In this document: positions 25,847 through 34,985 of the stretch, one piece after another
Layout of the letters: each line of letters starts with the position of its first letter
Position numbering within the stretch: the stretch's first letter is position 1
Assembly: GCA_002706445.1 (NCBI GenBank)
Contig: PALE01000055.1
Coordinates: forward strand, 22,659 to 86,658
Length of the DNA: 64,000 bases
DNA from: Erythrobacteraceae bacterium
Lineage (GTDB): Bacteria; Pseudomonadota; Alphaproteobacteria; Sphingomonadales; Sphingomonadaceae
Reading direction: 5' to 3'
Translations under genes and position numbers: made by a program
Notes under the pieces: model-generated
What the model was told of the DNA's origin: nothing
Seen by the model: only the letters and a program-made list of their open reading frames with translations
Databases searched by the model: none

Positions 25847-28027
25847 ATGGCAACTTTAGTCCTCACCACCATAGGCACTGCCGTCGGCGGTCCGATCGGC
25901 GGGGCAATTGGTGCCCTCATCGGTCAACAAGTCGACCAGGCGATCTTTCGACCAGGCGGTCGCGAAGGTCCTCGCCTGAAAGAACTCACCGTCACGACTT
26001 CCAGCTACGGCCAGCCGATACCGCGCAATTTCGGCAGGATGCGGGTGGCGGGAACGGTTATCTGGTCAACCGAGCTCATCGAAAGCAAGAACAGGGAAGG
26101 CGGCGGAAAAGGGCGTCCGTCCACGACGACATATTCCTATTCGGCGTCCTTCGCGGTGGCCCTTTCCAGCACGCCGCTCGATCGGATCGGGCGGATATGG
26201 GCTGACGGCAATCTCTTGCGAGGTGCAAACGGCGACCTCAAAGTCGAAGGGGCGATGCGGTTCTATCCGGGAACGGGCGATCACGCGGTCGATCCCCTGA
26301 TTGCTGCGGATCGCTCTGGCCCCACCCCAGCCTTTCGAGACTGCGCCTACGTAGTTTTCGAGAACCTTCAGCTGGGCGATTTCGGCAACCGCATTCCCGC
26401 ACTGAATTTCGAAGTGTTTGCGCAGGAAGACGCAAGCGTATCGTTAGGCCAGCTCGTACCGGCGGCCGCCGCTTCGGCTGGCGATCTGCAACTCCAGAAC
26501 GCGCGCGGCTTTTCGGACGAAGGCGGCGCGATCGGATCGTCGCTGGGCGCAATCGACCGGGTCTTCCCGATCAAATGCATTGCCACCTCCCGTGGTCTTG
26601 AAATTGCGCCCTACACCGCTTCCATCGCGCCCATAAAAACCTTGCCGCCGCAGCTTTCGACGAGAGGTTCAGACAACGTCGAAGAGCGCCATAAACGGAG
26701 AGGGAGCGGGCTCGGAACCGAGCCGCTCGCGCTGCGATATTATGACGAACAGCGCGACTACCAGCCCGGCGTGCAACGCGCTTTGGGCCAGCGTCCCGAG
26801 GGGCGCGAAGCGATGGTGGATTTACCTGCTACCATGACCGCGCAGGGCGCGCGTCAGCTCGCAAATTCGAACGCTCACCGTGCGCGATGGAAAGGCGAGC
26901 AGGTGGTCTGGCGTGTGGGAGAACTGGATCCGCAAATCGGTGCCGGAAGCGTTGTCAGACTTCCAGGAACCAATGGGCGATGGCTCGTCAAAAGCTGGGA
27001 ATGGTTCGATCAGGGAATAGAGCTGGGGCTTGAGCGCCTTGCTCCCGAACTGGGCGCGGTGGCGGCTACGGATTCCGGGACGGCGAATGCTCCAGACGAT
27101 CTCGAGGCGACGCCTACCTTGCTTGAATTCACGGAACTTCCCGCTGAAGATTCGGTCAATCCGAATGCGGCCACGCTGTTTGCTGCAGCAACTTCCGAAG
27201 GCGCCGGATGGCGCGGCGCCGCACTTTTCGTCGAGCGCGCCGGGTCTCTGTCCAGTATCGGCTCGACCAGGGCTGCGCGCGCGGTTGCAGGGCACCTGGC
27301 AGAGCCTTTGGCTGGTGCATCCTCACTGTTGCTGCAACCCGATGCGAGGCTTGAGATCGATCTTCCGGCCGACGACCTTGCCTTCGCGAGCACCGATGTC
27401 ACCGGCCTCGCAATGGGCGCCAACAGGCTGCTCTTGGGCGGTGAGGTGCTTCAATTCATGAAGGCCAGTGCGGACGGCCCGAGACGATGGACCCTGAGCG
27501 GTCTGTTGCGAGGCAGGGCAGGCACCGAAGATGCCGCCTCGATAGGTCATTCCGCAGGAGAGGCCGCTGTGCTGCTTGATGAGCGGCTCACCGCCATCGA
27601 TCCGGCTCAAGTTCCTCCCGCGCAAGGCACACGTCTTGCTGCGATTGGCCGAGGCGACCCCGATGCCGTGTTTGCCAGCCTGCGCAACATCGGCCTCTCG
27701 CGGCGTCCACTGATGCCAGTCGCACCGCGCCTCAGCATAGACGTCGACGACACGTGGGAATTGTGTTGGACCCGCAGAGCACGCGGCCAATGGCTTTGGC
27801 CCGAAGCAAGCGAGGTTCCTCTTGTCGAGGAACGACAAAGCTACACGGTCGGTTACGGACCGTGCGAAATGCCGTTTGCGACCTGGTCGCTCGACAGCCC
27901 CCGATTCCTCCTATCGTTGCCTGAAAGGGCAGCTCTGCTCACCGAATTCGGGCCGTCATCGCTTTGGGTGCGGCAGATCGGGACTTTCGGGCAATCCACC
28001 CCCCTGTTTCTCAGGTCAATCAGCTGA
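25847..28027 (+). CDS. GTA tail hub/host-specificity protein (g15), short form
   Basis: MATLVLTTIGTAVGGPIGGAIGALIGQQVDQAIF...PRNFGRMRVAGTVIWSTELIE...FGNRIPALNFEVF; C-terminal Phage-tail_3-like region; 726 aa. Confidence 0.9.
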   Translation: MATLVLTTIGTAVGGPIGGAIGALIGQQVDQAIFRPGGREGPRLKELTVTTSSYGQPIPRNFGRMRVAGTVIWSTELIESKNREGGGKGRPSTTTYSYSASFAVALSSTPLDRIGRIWADGNLLRGANGDLKVEGAMRFYPGTGDHAVDPLIAADRSGPTPAFRDCAYVVFENLQLGDFGNRIPALNFEVFAQEDASVSLGQLVPAAAASAGDLQLQNARGFSDEGGAIGSSLGAIDRVFPIKCIATSRGLEIAPYTASIAPIKTLPPQLSTRGSDNVEERHKRRGSGLGTEPLALRYYDEQRDYQPGVQRALGQRPEGREAMVDLPATMTAQGARQLANSNAHRARWKGEQVVWRVGELDPQIGAGSVVRLPGTNGRWLVKSWEWFDQGIELGLERLAPELGAVAATDSGTANAPDDLEATPTLLEFTELPAEDSVNPNAATLFAAATSEGAGWRGAALFVERAGSLSSIGSTRAARAVAGHLAEPLAGASSLLLQPDARLEIDLPADDLAFASTDVTGLAMGANRLLLGGEVLQFMKASADGPRRWTLSGLLRGRAGTEDAASIGHSAGEAAVLLDERLTAIDPAQVPPAQGTRLAAIGRGDPDAVFASLRNIGLSRRPLMPVAPRLSIDVDDTWELCWTRRARGQWLWPEASEVPLVEERQSYTVGYGPCEMPFATWSLDSPRFLLSLPERAALLTEFGPSSLWVRQIGTFGQSTPLFLRSIS

Positions 28028-28043
28028 AGATTGGAGATTTTGA

Positions 28044-28505
28044 ATGGCAGATCCGATTGCATTCCCATCAACCACGCCGAACTATTCGCTCCCCTTGCTG
28101 TTCACCGGCCAGGCCCAAAAGGAATTTTCACTTAATCAGTCACTTACGCTGATCGATGCTCTGTTGACGCCAAGCGTGAATGCGTCGACCGACACCCCTC
28201 CACCGACGGCGAACGAGGGAGAAAGTTTCCGCGTTTCTGCTCCCGCGACAGGTGATTGGACCAACCACGAAGACGAAATCGCCATTCGGATCGGCGGAGC
28301 CTGGCAATTCGTACAACCGGTGACGGGTATGACGCTCTACGATCAGGCAGACGCGGCCTACTGGCACTACAATTCCACGTGGAAGAGTGCGGCCGAACCG
28401 GCAGCTCCAACCGGCGGAAGTGTCGTCGATATCGAAGCGCGAACGGCCCTGGCGGAATTGATTCAAGCTCTTCGAAATCTTGGCATTTTTGCCGGCCAAT
28501 CTTGA
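28044..28505 (+). CDS. DUF2793 domain-containing protein (putative GTA fibre/attachment)
   Basis: LPLLFTGQAQKEFSLNQSLTLIDALLTPSV...PPTANEGESFRVSAPATGDWTNHEDEIAIRIGGAWQFVQPVTGM. Confidence 0.88.
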   Translation: MADPIAFPSTTPNYSLPLLFTGQAQKEFSLNQSLTLIDALLTPSVNASTDTPPPTANEGESFRVSAPATGDWTNHEDEIAIRIGGAWQFVQPVTGMTLYDQADAAYWHYNSTWKSAAEPAAPTGGSVVDIEARTALAELIQALRNLGIFAGQS

Positions 28506-28531
28506 TCCGTTAGCTGACATCGCGGTCCAAA

Positions 28532-28566
28532 CCGGCGTCATATCGGGTGCCAAAGCCGGGTTTTTT
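28532..28566 (+). terminator. candidate terminator after GTA cluster
   Basis: CCGGC ... GCCGG followed by GTTTTTT; short stem. Confidence 0.4.
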
Positions 28567-28688
28567 GCAGAAGGACCGCTTAAACGCGGCATTCTTGCAA
28601 CAGTTCGGGACATTGATTGCTTGCTACTCAACTGTGGAGAAGTTAGAGACGAATAGCGCCTCATATTAATAAGAAGGGGAATTTTAGA

Positions 28689-29822
28689 ATGCGTAAAATC
28701 GTCATCGGCTTGGCGATGGCTTCGACCGCACTCACCGCGCCCGCCATGGCCCGCGAAGGCCAATGGTACATTGAGGGCGATGCCGGTGTGATGCTCGTTG
28801 AAGACGTCACTTTGGATGTGAACGGTGTCACTGGTGACGCCGTCGCTGATCACGACACTGGAGCGGACTTCGGCGGCATCGTCGGCTACGACTTCGGTGC
28901 GTTCCGTCTCGAAGCAGAAGCTGCCTACAAGGAAGCTGAACTGGACGAAGTTGCTGCGGGCACGCAGGGCCTCGCCCTCAACCCGCTGAACGGATCTTTC
29001 ACCACCTTCAACGACGTGCGCGATGCAGCCGGTGAAGTTGACGCTCTCAGCTTCATGGTGAACGGCCTTTTCGACTTCGGTAAGGACGACGGCATTCAGG
29101 GCTTCGCAGGCGCCGGTATCGGTGTTGCACGCGTTTCGCTCGACGGCCGCGTCAACTCGAACGGCCCGGGCGTCTGGGACGATTCGGATACCGGCCTCGC
29201 ATGGCAGCTGCTTGCTGGTGTGCGCGCTCCGCTGAGCGACAGCTGGGACGTCGGCCTGAAGTATCGCTACTTCAACGCTGAGAAGGTGAGCCTCATCGAC
29301 CCGCTCGGTCGTCCGCTCGAAGGTGATGTGAACTCGCACTCGATCCTGGGTACGTTCACCTACAACTTCGGTGGTGAAGCTCCGCCGCCGCCCCCGCCGC
29401 CGCCGCCGCCTCCGCCGCCGCCGCCTCCCCCGCCTCCGCCGCCGCCGCCTCCGCCGCCGCCGCCGCCGCCGTGCAACACTGGCCCGTACATCGTCTTCTT
29501 CGACTTCGATGAATCGGTCATCACGAGCGACGCTGCGACGATCCTGGACAACGCGGTTACGGCTTACGCGAACTGCGGTACTGCAGCAGTCATGCTCGCA
29601 GGTCACACCGACCGTGCAGGCAGCGTGACCTACAACATGGGTCTCGCAGAACGTCGTAACGCTTCGGTCCGTTCGTACCTGACCGGCCGCGGCATTCCTG
29701 ACGGCCGCATCAGCAGCGAAGCGTTCGGCGAATCGCAGCCGCGCGTTCCGACCGCAGACGGTGTTCGCGAACTGCAGAACCGTCGCGTCGAAGTGACCTA
29801 CGGCCCGGGTTCGGGCATGTAA
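28689..29822 (+). CDS. OmpA-family outer membrane beta-barrel protein with 30-proline linker
   Basis: Signal peptide, beta-barrel N-terminus, (P)30 encoded by 29382-29471, OmpA C-terminal YIVFFDFDESVIT...LAGHTDRAGSVTYNMGLAERRNASVRSYL. Confidence 0.95.
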   Translation: MRKIVIGLAMASTALTAPAMAREGQWYIEGDAGVMLVEDVTLDVNGVTGDAVADHDTGADFGGIVGYDFGAFRLEAEAAYKEAELDEVAAGTQGLALNPLNGSFTTFNDVRDAAGEVDALSFMVNGLFDFGKDDGIQGFAGAGIGVARVSLDGRVNSNGPGVWDDSDTGLAWQLLAGVRAPLSDSWDVGLKYRYFNAEKVSLIDPLGRPLEGDVNSHSILGTFTYNFGGEAPPPPPPPPPPPPPPPPPPPPPPPPPPPPPPCNTGPYIVFFDFDESVITSDAATILDNAVTAYANCGTAAVMLAGHTDRAGSVTYNMGLAERRNASVRSYLTGRGIPDGRISSEAFGESQPRVPTADGVRELQNRRVEVTYGPGSGM

Positions 29823-29848
29823 GTTCTCGCTTCAGCGAAACAAAAAAA

Positions 29849-29880
29849 GAGGGGCCGGAGAAATCCGGTCCCTTTTTTTG
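29849..29880 (+). terminator. intrinsic terminator of ompA-like gene
   Basis: GGGGCCGGAGAAATCCGGTCCCTTTTTTT, ~20 nt after stop. Confidence 0.85.
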
Positions 29881-30055
29881 TGCCTAGTGTGGTGGGCGAT
29901 TCTCTTAGGGGAGTGTGTCAGACACAGCGGTGTACCAGCTATGGTACTGAGCAGAGCCAACCCTCGATCTGGAGGAGCGACGGGGCAAAACCGAGCGCAA
30001 GGCAAGGGTTGAGCGACGCTCCAAACAGCTTGCAATTCATCAAGCAGAAATGACG

Positions 30056-30099
30056 CAGGGTCTGGATACGCTTGGCACAGCAAGCGTATCCAGACCCTG
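30056..30099. repeat. perfect 19-bp inverted repeat, 6-nt loop
   Basis: CAGGGTCTGGATACGCTTG GCACAG CAAGCGTATCCAGACCCTG. Confidence 0.97.
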
Positions 30100-30116
30100 A
30101 CGCTAATGCGATATTA

Positions 30117-31775
30117 TTAGATCTTCGGCTCTCCGGCCGCTTCTGCGCGCTCTACCACGGTGCTGTTTGCCTTCGGCACCAGCTTGATCGCGGCGATCAA
30201 TAGAGCCAGCCCGATCGGCGTAATCCAAAGCGTCGAAAGTACGCCGACACTCAAATTCCCGTCGTTCTGGGCCGAGACATAGCCGGCCATATACGGGCCC
30301 AAAGCGAGGCCAACCAGCGTTGTCGCCAGGAAGAAGGTTGCCGTTGCCGTGCCGCGCATTCTCGGCAGAACAAGAGCCTGGCTGGTCGCCGCAGCGGCTC
30401 CCAAGGCTGAAGCCGCCAGCGCGCCCACCACCACGTTGAGAATGCAGAAAAGCACAAAACTGTCGGTCGTATACTGCACCACGGCAAAGGGGATCGGGCT
30501 CAGCAAGCCGAACAGCACCACCCAGATGCGGCCCGACTGGTACCGTGCGAACAGCGCGTCTGCCATCCGCCCCCCCAGGATCACGCCGAGGAAGCCACCA
30601 ACCGCGCCGCCGCCGCCAAGCCAAAACCCAAGTGAGCCCTTCGACAACTCGAAGATGCGTTCGGCATAGGGTGCTCCCCAATATGATGCCGAATAAGCCA
30701 TGAAGGCGACGGTGCCGTAACCCAGAATCGTACAGAGGAAGGCAGGCGAACCCCAGGTCAATGCGAAAGTCGGATAGTCACGCGCGCGCAGAGCGCTGGC
30801 CCAGCAGAACACCGAGTAATAGCCGATCGCCAGCAGCAACCATTGGTCGGTAATCTCGGGGAGTTGAACGCCAAGAGCCCCGCCGAGACTGGCGATGATC
30901 ACGCCCTGGCCGGAATCCAAACCGACCGTGACCAAGTTCGCAAGAACCAGTGCAAGAATGAAAACGACAACATTGATCGCGAGTGCCCCCATTCCGCGAG
31001 CAGCTGCGCCAAAGAAGGTGAAGCCCGGTATCACGGTATAGAGTTCACGAACAAAGCCACTGAACGGACGCGGATCCTCGGAGGTAGTTAGACCATCGAT
31101 GGCTCCACGAACAGGCTCACGCAGCGAGAGCACCCAGATCGCAAGCAACAATCCTGGAACGCCAACTGCGATGAATGCAGCCTGCCAGCCGGCGAGGCCC
31201 AATGGCCCGCCTTCCGGGAATGCCTGGTTCCAATTGTCGACGATAACCCCGCCGATAGCGAGCGAGATGCCTCCGCCGATATAGATCCCCGAACTATAGA
31301 TCGCGAGGGCAGTTGCCCTGATGCGAGCTGGAAACCAGTCAGAGATGAGCGAGTAGGCTGAAGGACTCGCAGTTGCCTCCCCGACGCCAACGCCGATGCG
31401 TGCGACCGTCAATGTCCCGGCATCGCGGGCAAATCCGGAAAACGCCGTCATCGCAGACCACAAAGATAGACCGAGAGTCATCAAACGCACGCGCTTCCAG
31501 CTATCCGCCAGCTTCCCGAGCGGAATGCCGAAAAGCGCATAGAAAATCGCGAATGCCGTTCCGTAGAGGAAGCCCAGATAGGCATCGTCAACGCCAAGGT
31601 CCTGTTTGATATCGTTCGCCAGAATCGAAAGGATTTGGCGATCAATAAAATTCAGCGTGTAAACCAGCACCAATACGCTCAGCGCGTACCAGCTGTATGT
31701 GGGCACAGATTGGTTGGCGTGATCAGCCGGCTCCGGCTGCACTACGACGTCATCACTCAAAGGATGCTCTCCCAC
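30117..31775 (-). CDS. MFS transporter (spinster-like)
   Basis: LVYTLNFIDRQILSILANDIKQDLGVDDAYLGFLYGTAFAIFYALFGIPLGKLADSWKRVRLMTLGL...; 12-TM pattern. Confidence 0.92.
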   Translation of the reverse strand: MGEHPLSDDVVVQPEPADHANQSVPTYSWYALSVLVLVYTLNFIDRQILSILANDIKQDLGVDDAYLGFLYGTAFAIFYALFGIPLGKLADSWKRVRLMTLGLSLWSAMTAFSGFARDAGTLTVARIGVGVGEATASPSAYSLISDWFPARIRATALAIYSSGIYIGGGISLAIGGVIVDNWNQAFPEGGPLGLAGWQAAFIAVGVPGLLLAIWVLSLREPVRGAIDGLTTSEDPRPFSGFVRELYTVIPGFTFFGAAARGMGALAINVVVFILALVLANLVTVGLDSGQGVIIASLGGALGVQLPEITDQWLLLAIGYYSVFCWASALRARDYPTFALTWGSPAFLCTILGYGTVAFMAYSASYWGAPYAERIFELSKGSLGFWLGGGGAVGGFLGVILGGRMADALFARYQSGRIWVVLFGLLSPIPFAVVQYTTDSFVLFCILNVVVGALAASALGAAAATSQALVLPRMRGTATATFFLATTLVGLALGPYMAGYVSAQNDGNLSVGVLSTLWITPIGLALLIAAIKLVPKANSTVVERAEAAGEPKI

Positions 31776-31813
31776 TCTCTCTCATTGGGAAGGCGCGGCT
31801 GAAATGAGCCGCA

Positions 31814-32512
31814 TCAATCGGAATACGCAGTGCTATCCGCAATTCCGGCTTCGGCAAAACCCTTTTTGCGTAATCTGCAAGAGTCGCAGGTTCCACAAGC
31901 CAAGCCCTCCGGGGTCGGATCGTAGCAGGACCAACTCCACGACGGATTGAGGTCCAATCGCGCGCACTCCCGAGCGATATCCGCTTTGGTCAAATGCTGC
32001 AACGGTGCGTGGATCGTAAACGGTTTTCCCTCGACCCCCGCCTTCGTTCCAAGCCGCGCAGTCTCTGCGAAACTGGCGATGAATTCTGGTCGGCAATCGG
32101 GATAGCCCGAATAGTCGAGGGCGTTCACACCAATGAAAACGTCACGCGCTCCGGCCGCCTCTGCGCATGCCGTTGTCAGCGCCAAAAACACCAGGTTGCG
32201 CGCCGGGACATAGGTGACCGGAATGTCGTCTCCAACGCCGCTTTTGGGGACGTCGATTTCGTCGGTAAGAGCCGATCCCCCAAATGCACGCAGGTCGAGC
32301 GCAATTTCGGTCTGGCTCGCCAGTCCCAGCTTATCTGCGATCGAACGGGCAGAGGCGAGTTCCAATCGGTGCCGCTGGCCGTAATCGATGGTCAATGCAT
32401 GAACAGCGAAACCATCCTCCAGTGCACGCGCAGCCGTAACCATGGAATCGAGCCCTCCTGACAGGAGGACAACAGCTTTAGGACGTTCCGAATTTGGGAG
32501 AGGGTCATTCAT
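31814..32512 (-). CDS. queC: 7-cyano-7-deazaguanine synthase
   Basis: AVVLLSGGLDSMVTAARALEDGFAVHALTIDYGQRHRLEL; CYDPTPEGLACGTCDSCRLRKKGF zinc-binding motif. Confidence 0.96.
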   Translation of the reverse strand: MNDPLPNSERPKAVVLLSGGLDSMVTAARALEDGFAVHALTIDYGQRHRLELASARSIADKLGLASQTEIALDLRAFGGSALTDEIDVPKSGVGDDIPVTYVPARNLVFLALTTACAEAAGARDVFIGVNALDYSGYPDCRPEFIASFAETARLGTKAGVEGKPFTIHAPLQHLTKADIARECARLDLNPSWSWSCYDPTPEGLACGTCDSCRLRKKGFAEAGIADSTAYSD

Positions 32513-32572
32513 CCTCTCGGACTTAGCGGGAAGCCCTCGATTGGCAACCTTTGGAAAGACCAGCCCGTCGGT

Positions 32573-32986
32573 TCAGCAGCTGCCTGTTCGCCGCGCTTCG
32601 GCTGCGAACTGGAACGGGAGGCCGGAGGCAATACCCTGGCTTTCGATCTGCACCAGAGCGCCGTTTTCCTTGCGAATATTGGTGCGGCCATAGCCGTTGC
32701 CGGGGCAGGTGTACTGAACCGTGACCTTGTTGGCACCGTCTTCAACGACGAAGCGACTACAGCCCGCCTCATTGTGACGAAGCTGGATCAGTTCCTGCCC
32801 GGTCTTTACGCAGATCTTGCGATCTTGCGATCCATCGCGGTGCTTGATCGTCCATTCCCCTTTGGCGAGACCGCCGAGCATAGCGAGACTGTCCGTCTGC
32901 GCGGCTGCCGGTAGAGTCAATCCCAGGGCAATCATGCCGAGGGCCGACAGGATGCCGACGGGTGATATGAGTGCTCGCGTAATCAT
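32573..32986 (-). CDS. DUF3617-like periplasmic protein
   Basis: Signal peptide; GEWTIKHRDGSQDRKICVKTGQELIQLRHNEAGCSRFVVEDGANKVTVQYTCPGNGYGRTNIRKENGALVQIESQGIASGLPF. Confidence 0.7.
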   Translation of the reverse strand: MITRALISPVGILSALGMIALGLTLPAAAQTDSLAMLGGLAKGEWTIKHRDGSQDRKICVKTGQELIQLRHNEAGCSRFVVEDGANKVTVQYTCPGNGYGRTNIRKENGALVQIESQGIASGLPFQFAAEARRTGSC

Positions 32987-33071
32987 GTTCGTTTCCTCAA
33001 CCGGAACCTCGAAAAATACTTGGCGAAATTAGCACTCGCCCGATGAGCCGTTGCTGAATAGCGGCAGAACG

Positions 33072-33968
33072 TTATATTTCGAGTTCGAATGACTTTGCGC
33101 AAAAGGCGCAGTCGACGACGATAACCCCGTCATCGTTCCGCATTTCTTCGCGTTGATCGACAGGGAAACGCGCAATGACGGAACGATAATACTCTTCACT
33201 GCAGCGGCATCCGCGACGAAGCTCAGCTCCCGGCTGGATCAGGATTTGATCCTCCTCATGAAAGAGCCGCCAGGCGATTCCCTCCAGCGATAACGTCGGG
33301 TCGAGCAATTCGTCGTGGCTGATCGTGCCCGTCATGGTCGCAACATGCTCCCAGTCGGGATGGTCCATGCGCACATGAAGGCGCTCGCGGCCTTCTTCAC
33401 CATCCGCCAGGTGCTGGATCAGAAGTCCCGCAGCCACCCTTCCATCGCTGGCCGCGCGGCTGGCGATCCTGATCATTGTGGGAACCTGCTCAGACTGGCT
33501 GAAATAGGTTTCGCAAGCTTCGCCAAGCGTATCGCCTTCCAGTGGCACGATGCCTTGATATCGTTGACCTTTCCCGGTTTCGAAGGTGATCGCGAGATAG
33601 CCCTGGCCGAAAAGCGCAGACAAGGATGGGTTCGCCCCGAGTTTTGACAGCGCCTCGGGATCGAAATCGGCATAGCCGCGCAATTCCCCACCACGGAAAT
33701 CGCAGATCAGCAGCGACACGACACCTTCCTGCGTCTGCGCCTGCATTGTCAGCTGCGCATCATCGCCTTCTGCTTTGAGCAGTCCCCCCATAAGCGCCGC
33801 GAGCACCAGCGCCTCGCTCAACAAGTGCGTCACCGGCGGAGGATAATCGTGCGCGGACAGAACGTCGTCGATCACGCGATCGAGGCGGACGACGCGCGCA
33901 CGCGCGCTTCGCGTGGGGAGAGTGAAGCCGAGCAGTTTGTCGGCGAAGGTTTCGGTCTGGCTATCCAT
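33072..33968 (-). CDS. hslO: Hsp33 family redox chaperone
   Basis: GAELRRGCRCSEEYYRSVIARFPVDQREEMRNDDGVIVVDCAFCAKSFEL: Cys cluster CxC...CxxC. Confidence 0.93.
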   Translation of the reverse strand: MDSQTETFADKLLGFTLPTRSARARVVRLDRVIDDVLSAHDYPPPVTHLLSEALVLAALMGGLLKAEGDDAQLTMQAQTQEGVVSLLICDFRGGELRGYADFDPEALSKLGANPSLSALFGQGYLAITFETGKGQRYQGIVPLEGDTLGEACETYFSQSEQVPTMIRIASRAASDGRVAAGLLIQHLADGEEGRERLHVRMDHPDWEHVATMTGTISHDELLDPTLSLEGIAWRLFHEEDQILIQPGAELRRGCRCSEEYYRSVIARFPVDQREEMRNDDGVIVVDCAFCAKSFELEI

Positions 33969-34037
33969 ATTCGATCATATGGTGGGTGAGGCCCGTGTGT
34001 TTAAGACCCCGAAACCTCGCACCTTCCTGCTGAGGGG

Positions 34038-34985
34038 TCACCCCAGAAGGCCAAAGCTCCACAAGAGCACAGACTTCTGCGCGTGAATGCGGTTCTCGGC
34101 TTCGTCGAAGACGACCGATTGGTGGCCTTCGAAGATATCTTCGGTCACTTCCTCTCCGACATGCGCCGGAAGGCAATGCAGAAAGACCGCGTCCGGCTTC
34201 GCTTTGGCCATCAGCGCCAGGTTGACCTGAAACGGCTCCATCGCAGCGCGTTTTTCGGCGGCGTCTTCCTGTCCCATGGAAATCCACGTGTCGGTCACGA
34301 GCACGTCGGCTCCTTGAGCGGCTGAAGACGCATCATTGGTGAGAGTCACCTCGGCGCCACCTGCACGGGCCATGTCGATGAATTCCGCCTCGGGTTCGAA
34401 GCCTTGAGGGGTCGCAACGCGCACGTTGAACTTCATCAAACCGGCCGCTTCGAGCACCGAATGAAGCACATTGTTGCCGTCACCGAACCACGCGACTTCG
34501 AGGCCCGGGAGCGGCTTCTTGTGCTCGATCACCGTCAGGAGATCGGCAACGATCTGGCACGGATGCGAGCGATCGGTCAGGCCATTGATCACGGGAACCG
34601 TCGCGTGACGCGCCATTTCCTCGATCTTCGCATGATCATCGGTCCGCAACATGATGGCATCGACCATGCGACTGAGGACGCGCGCCGTGTCGGCGATCGA
34701 CTCGCCCCGACCAAGCTGGCTCGAGCCCGCATCGAGGATGAGGACCGAACCTCCCAACTGCCGCATGGCGATATCGAAGCTGACGCGCGTGCGGGTCGAG
34801 TTTTTCTCGAACACCAGCGCCAACACCCGCCCTTCAAGCGGGCGGTCGGTATCGGCGCTGCCCTTTGCCCATGTCTTGCGCGCCGCCTTGCGGTCGAGCG
34901 CATCGGCAATCATCGCAGCAATGCCGTCGGCTCCGGCATCGCTCAAATCGAGGAAGTGCCGGAATTGTTCGGTCCCTGCCATCAC
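34038..34985 (-). CDS. argF: ornithine carbamoyltransferase
   Basis: [23 protein letters not shown] (STRTR motif), [24 protein letters not shown]. Confidence 0.96.
   Translation of the reverse strand: MMAGTEQFRHFLDLSDAGADGIAAMIADALDRKAARKTWAKGSADTDRPLEGRVLALVFEKNSTRTRVSFDIAMRQLGGSVLILDAGSSQLGRGESIADTARVLSRMVDAIMLRTDDHAKIEEMARHATVPVINGLTDRSHPCQIVADLLTVIEHKKPLPGLEVAWFGDGNNVLHSVLEAAGLMKFNVRVATPQGFEPEAEFIDMARAGGAEVTLTNDASSAAQGADVLVTDTWISMGQEDAAEKRAAMEPFQVNLALMAKAKPDAVFLHCLPAHVGEEVTEDIFEGHQSVVFDEAENRIHAQKSVLLWSFGLLG

Noticed and set aside
29382-29471. CRISPR-like or microsatellite array
   Set aside because: Continuous in-frame proline codons without spacers; part of a coding linker.
29360-29551. 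Poly-glycine minus-strand ORF
   Set aside because: Artefact of reading the CCG repeat on the opposite strand.
28140-29606. 488-aa minus-strand ORF containing a poly-Arg tract
   Set aside because: Antisense to DUF2793 and ompA-like genes; the Arg run is the complement of the proline codons.
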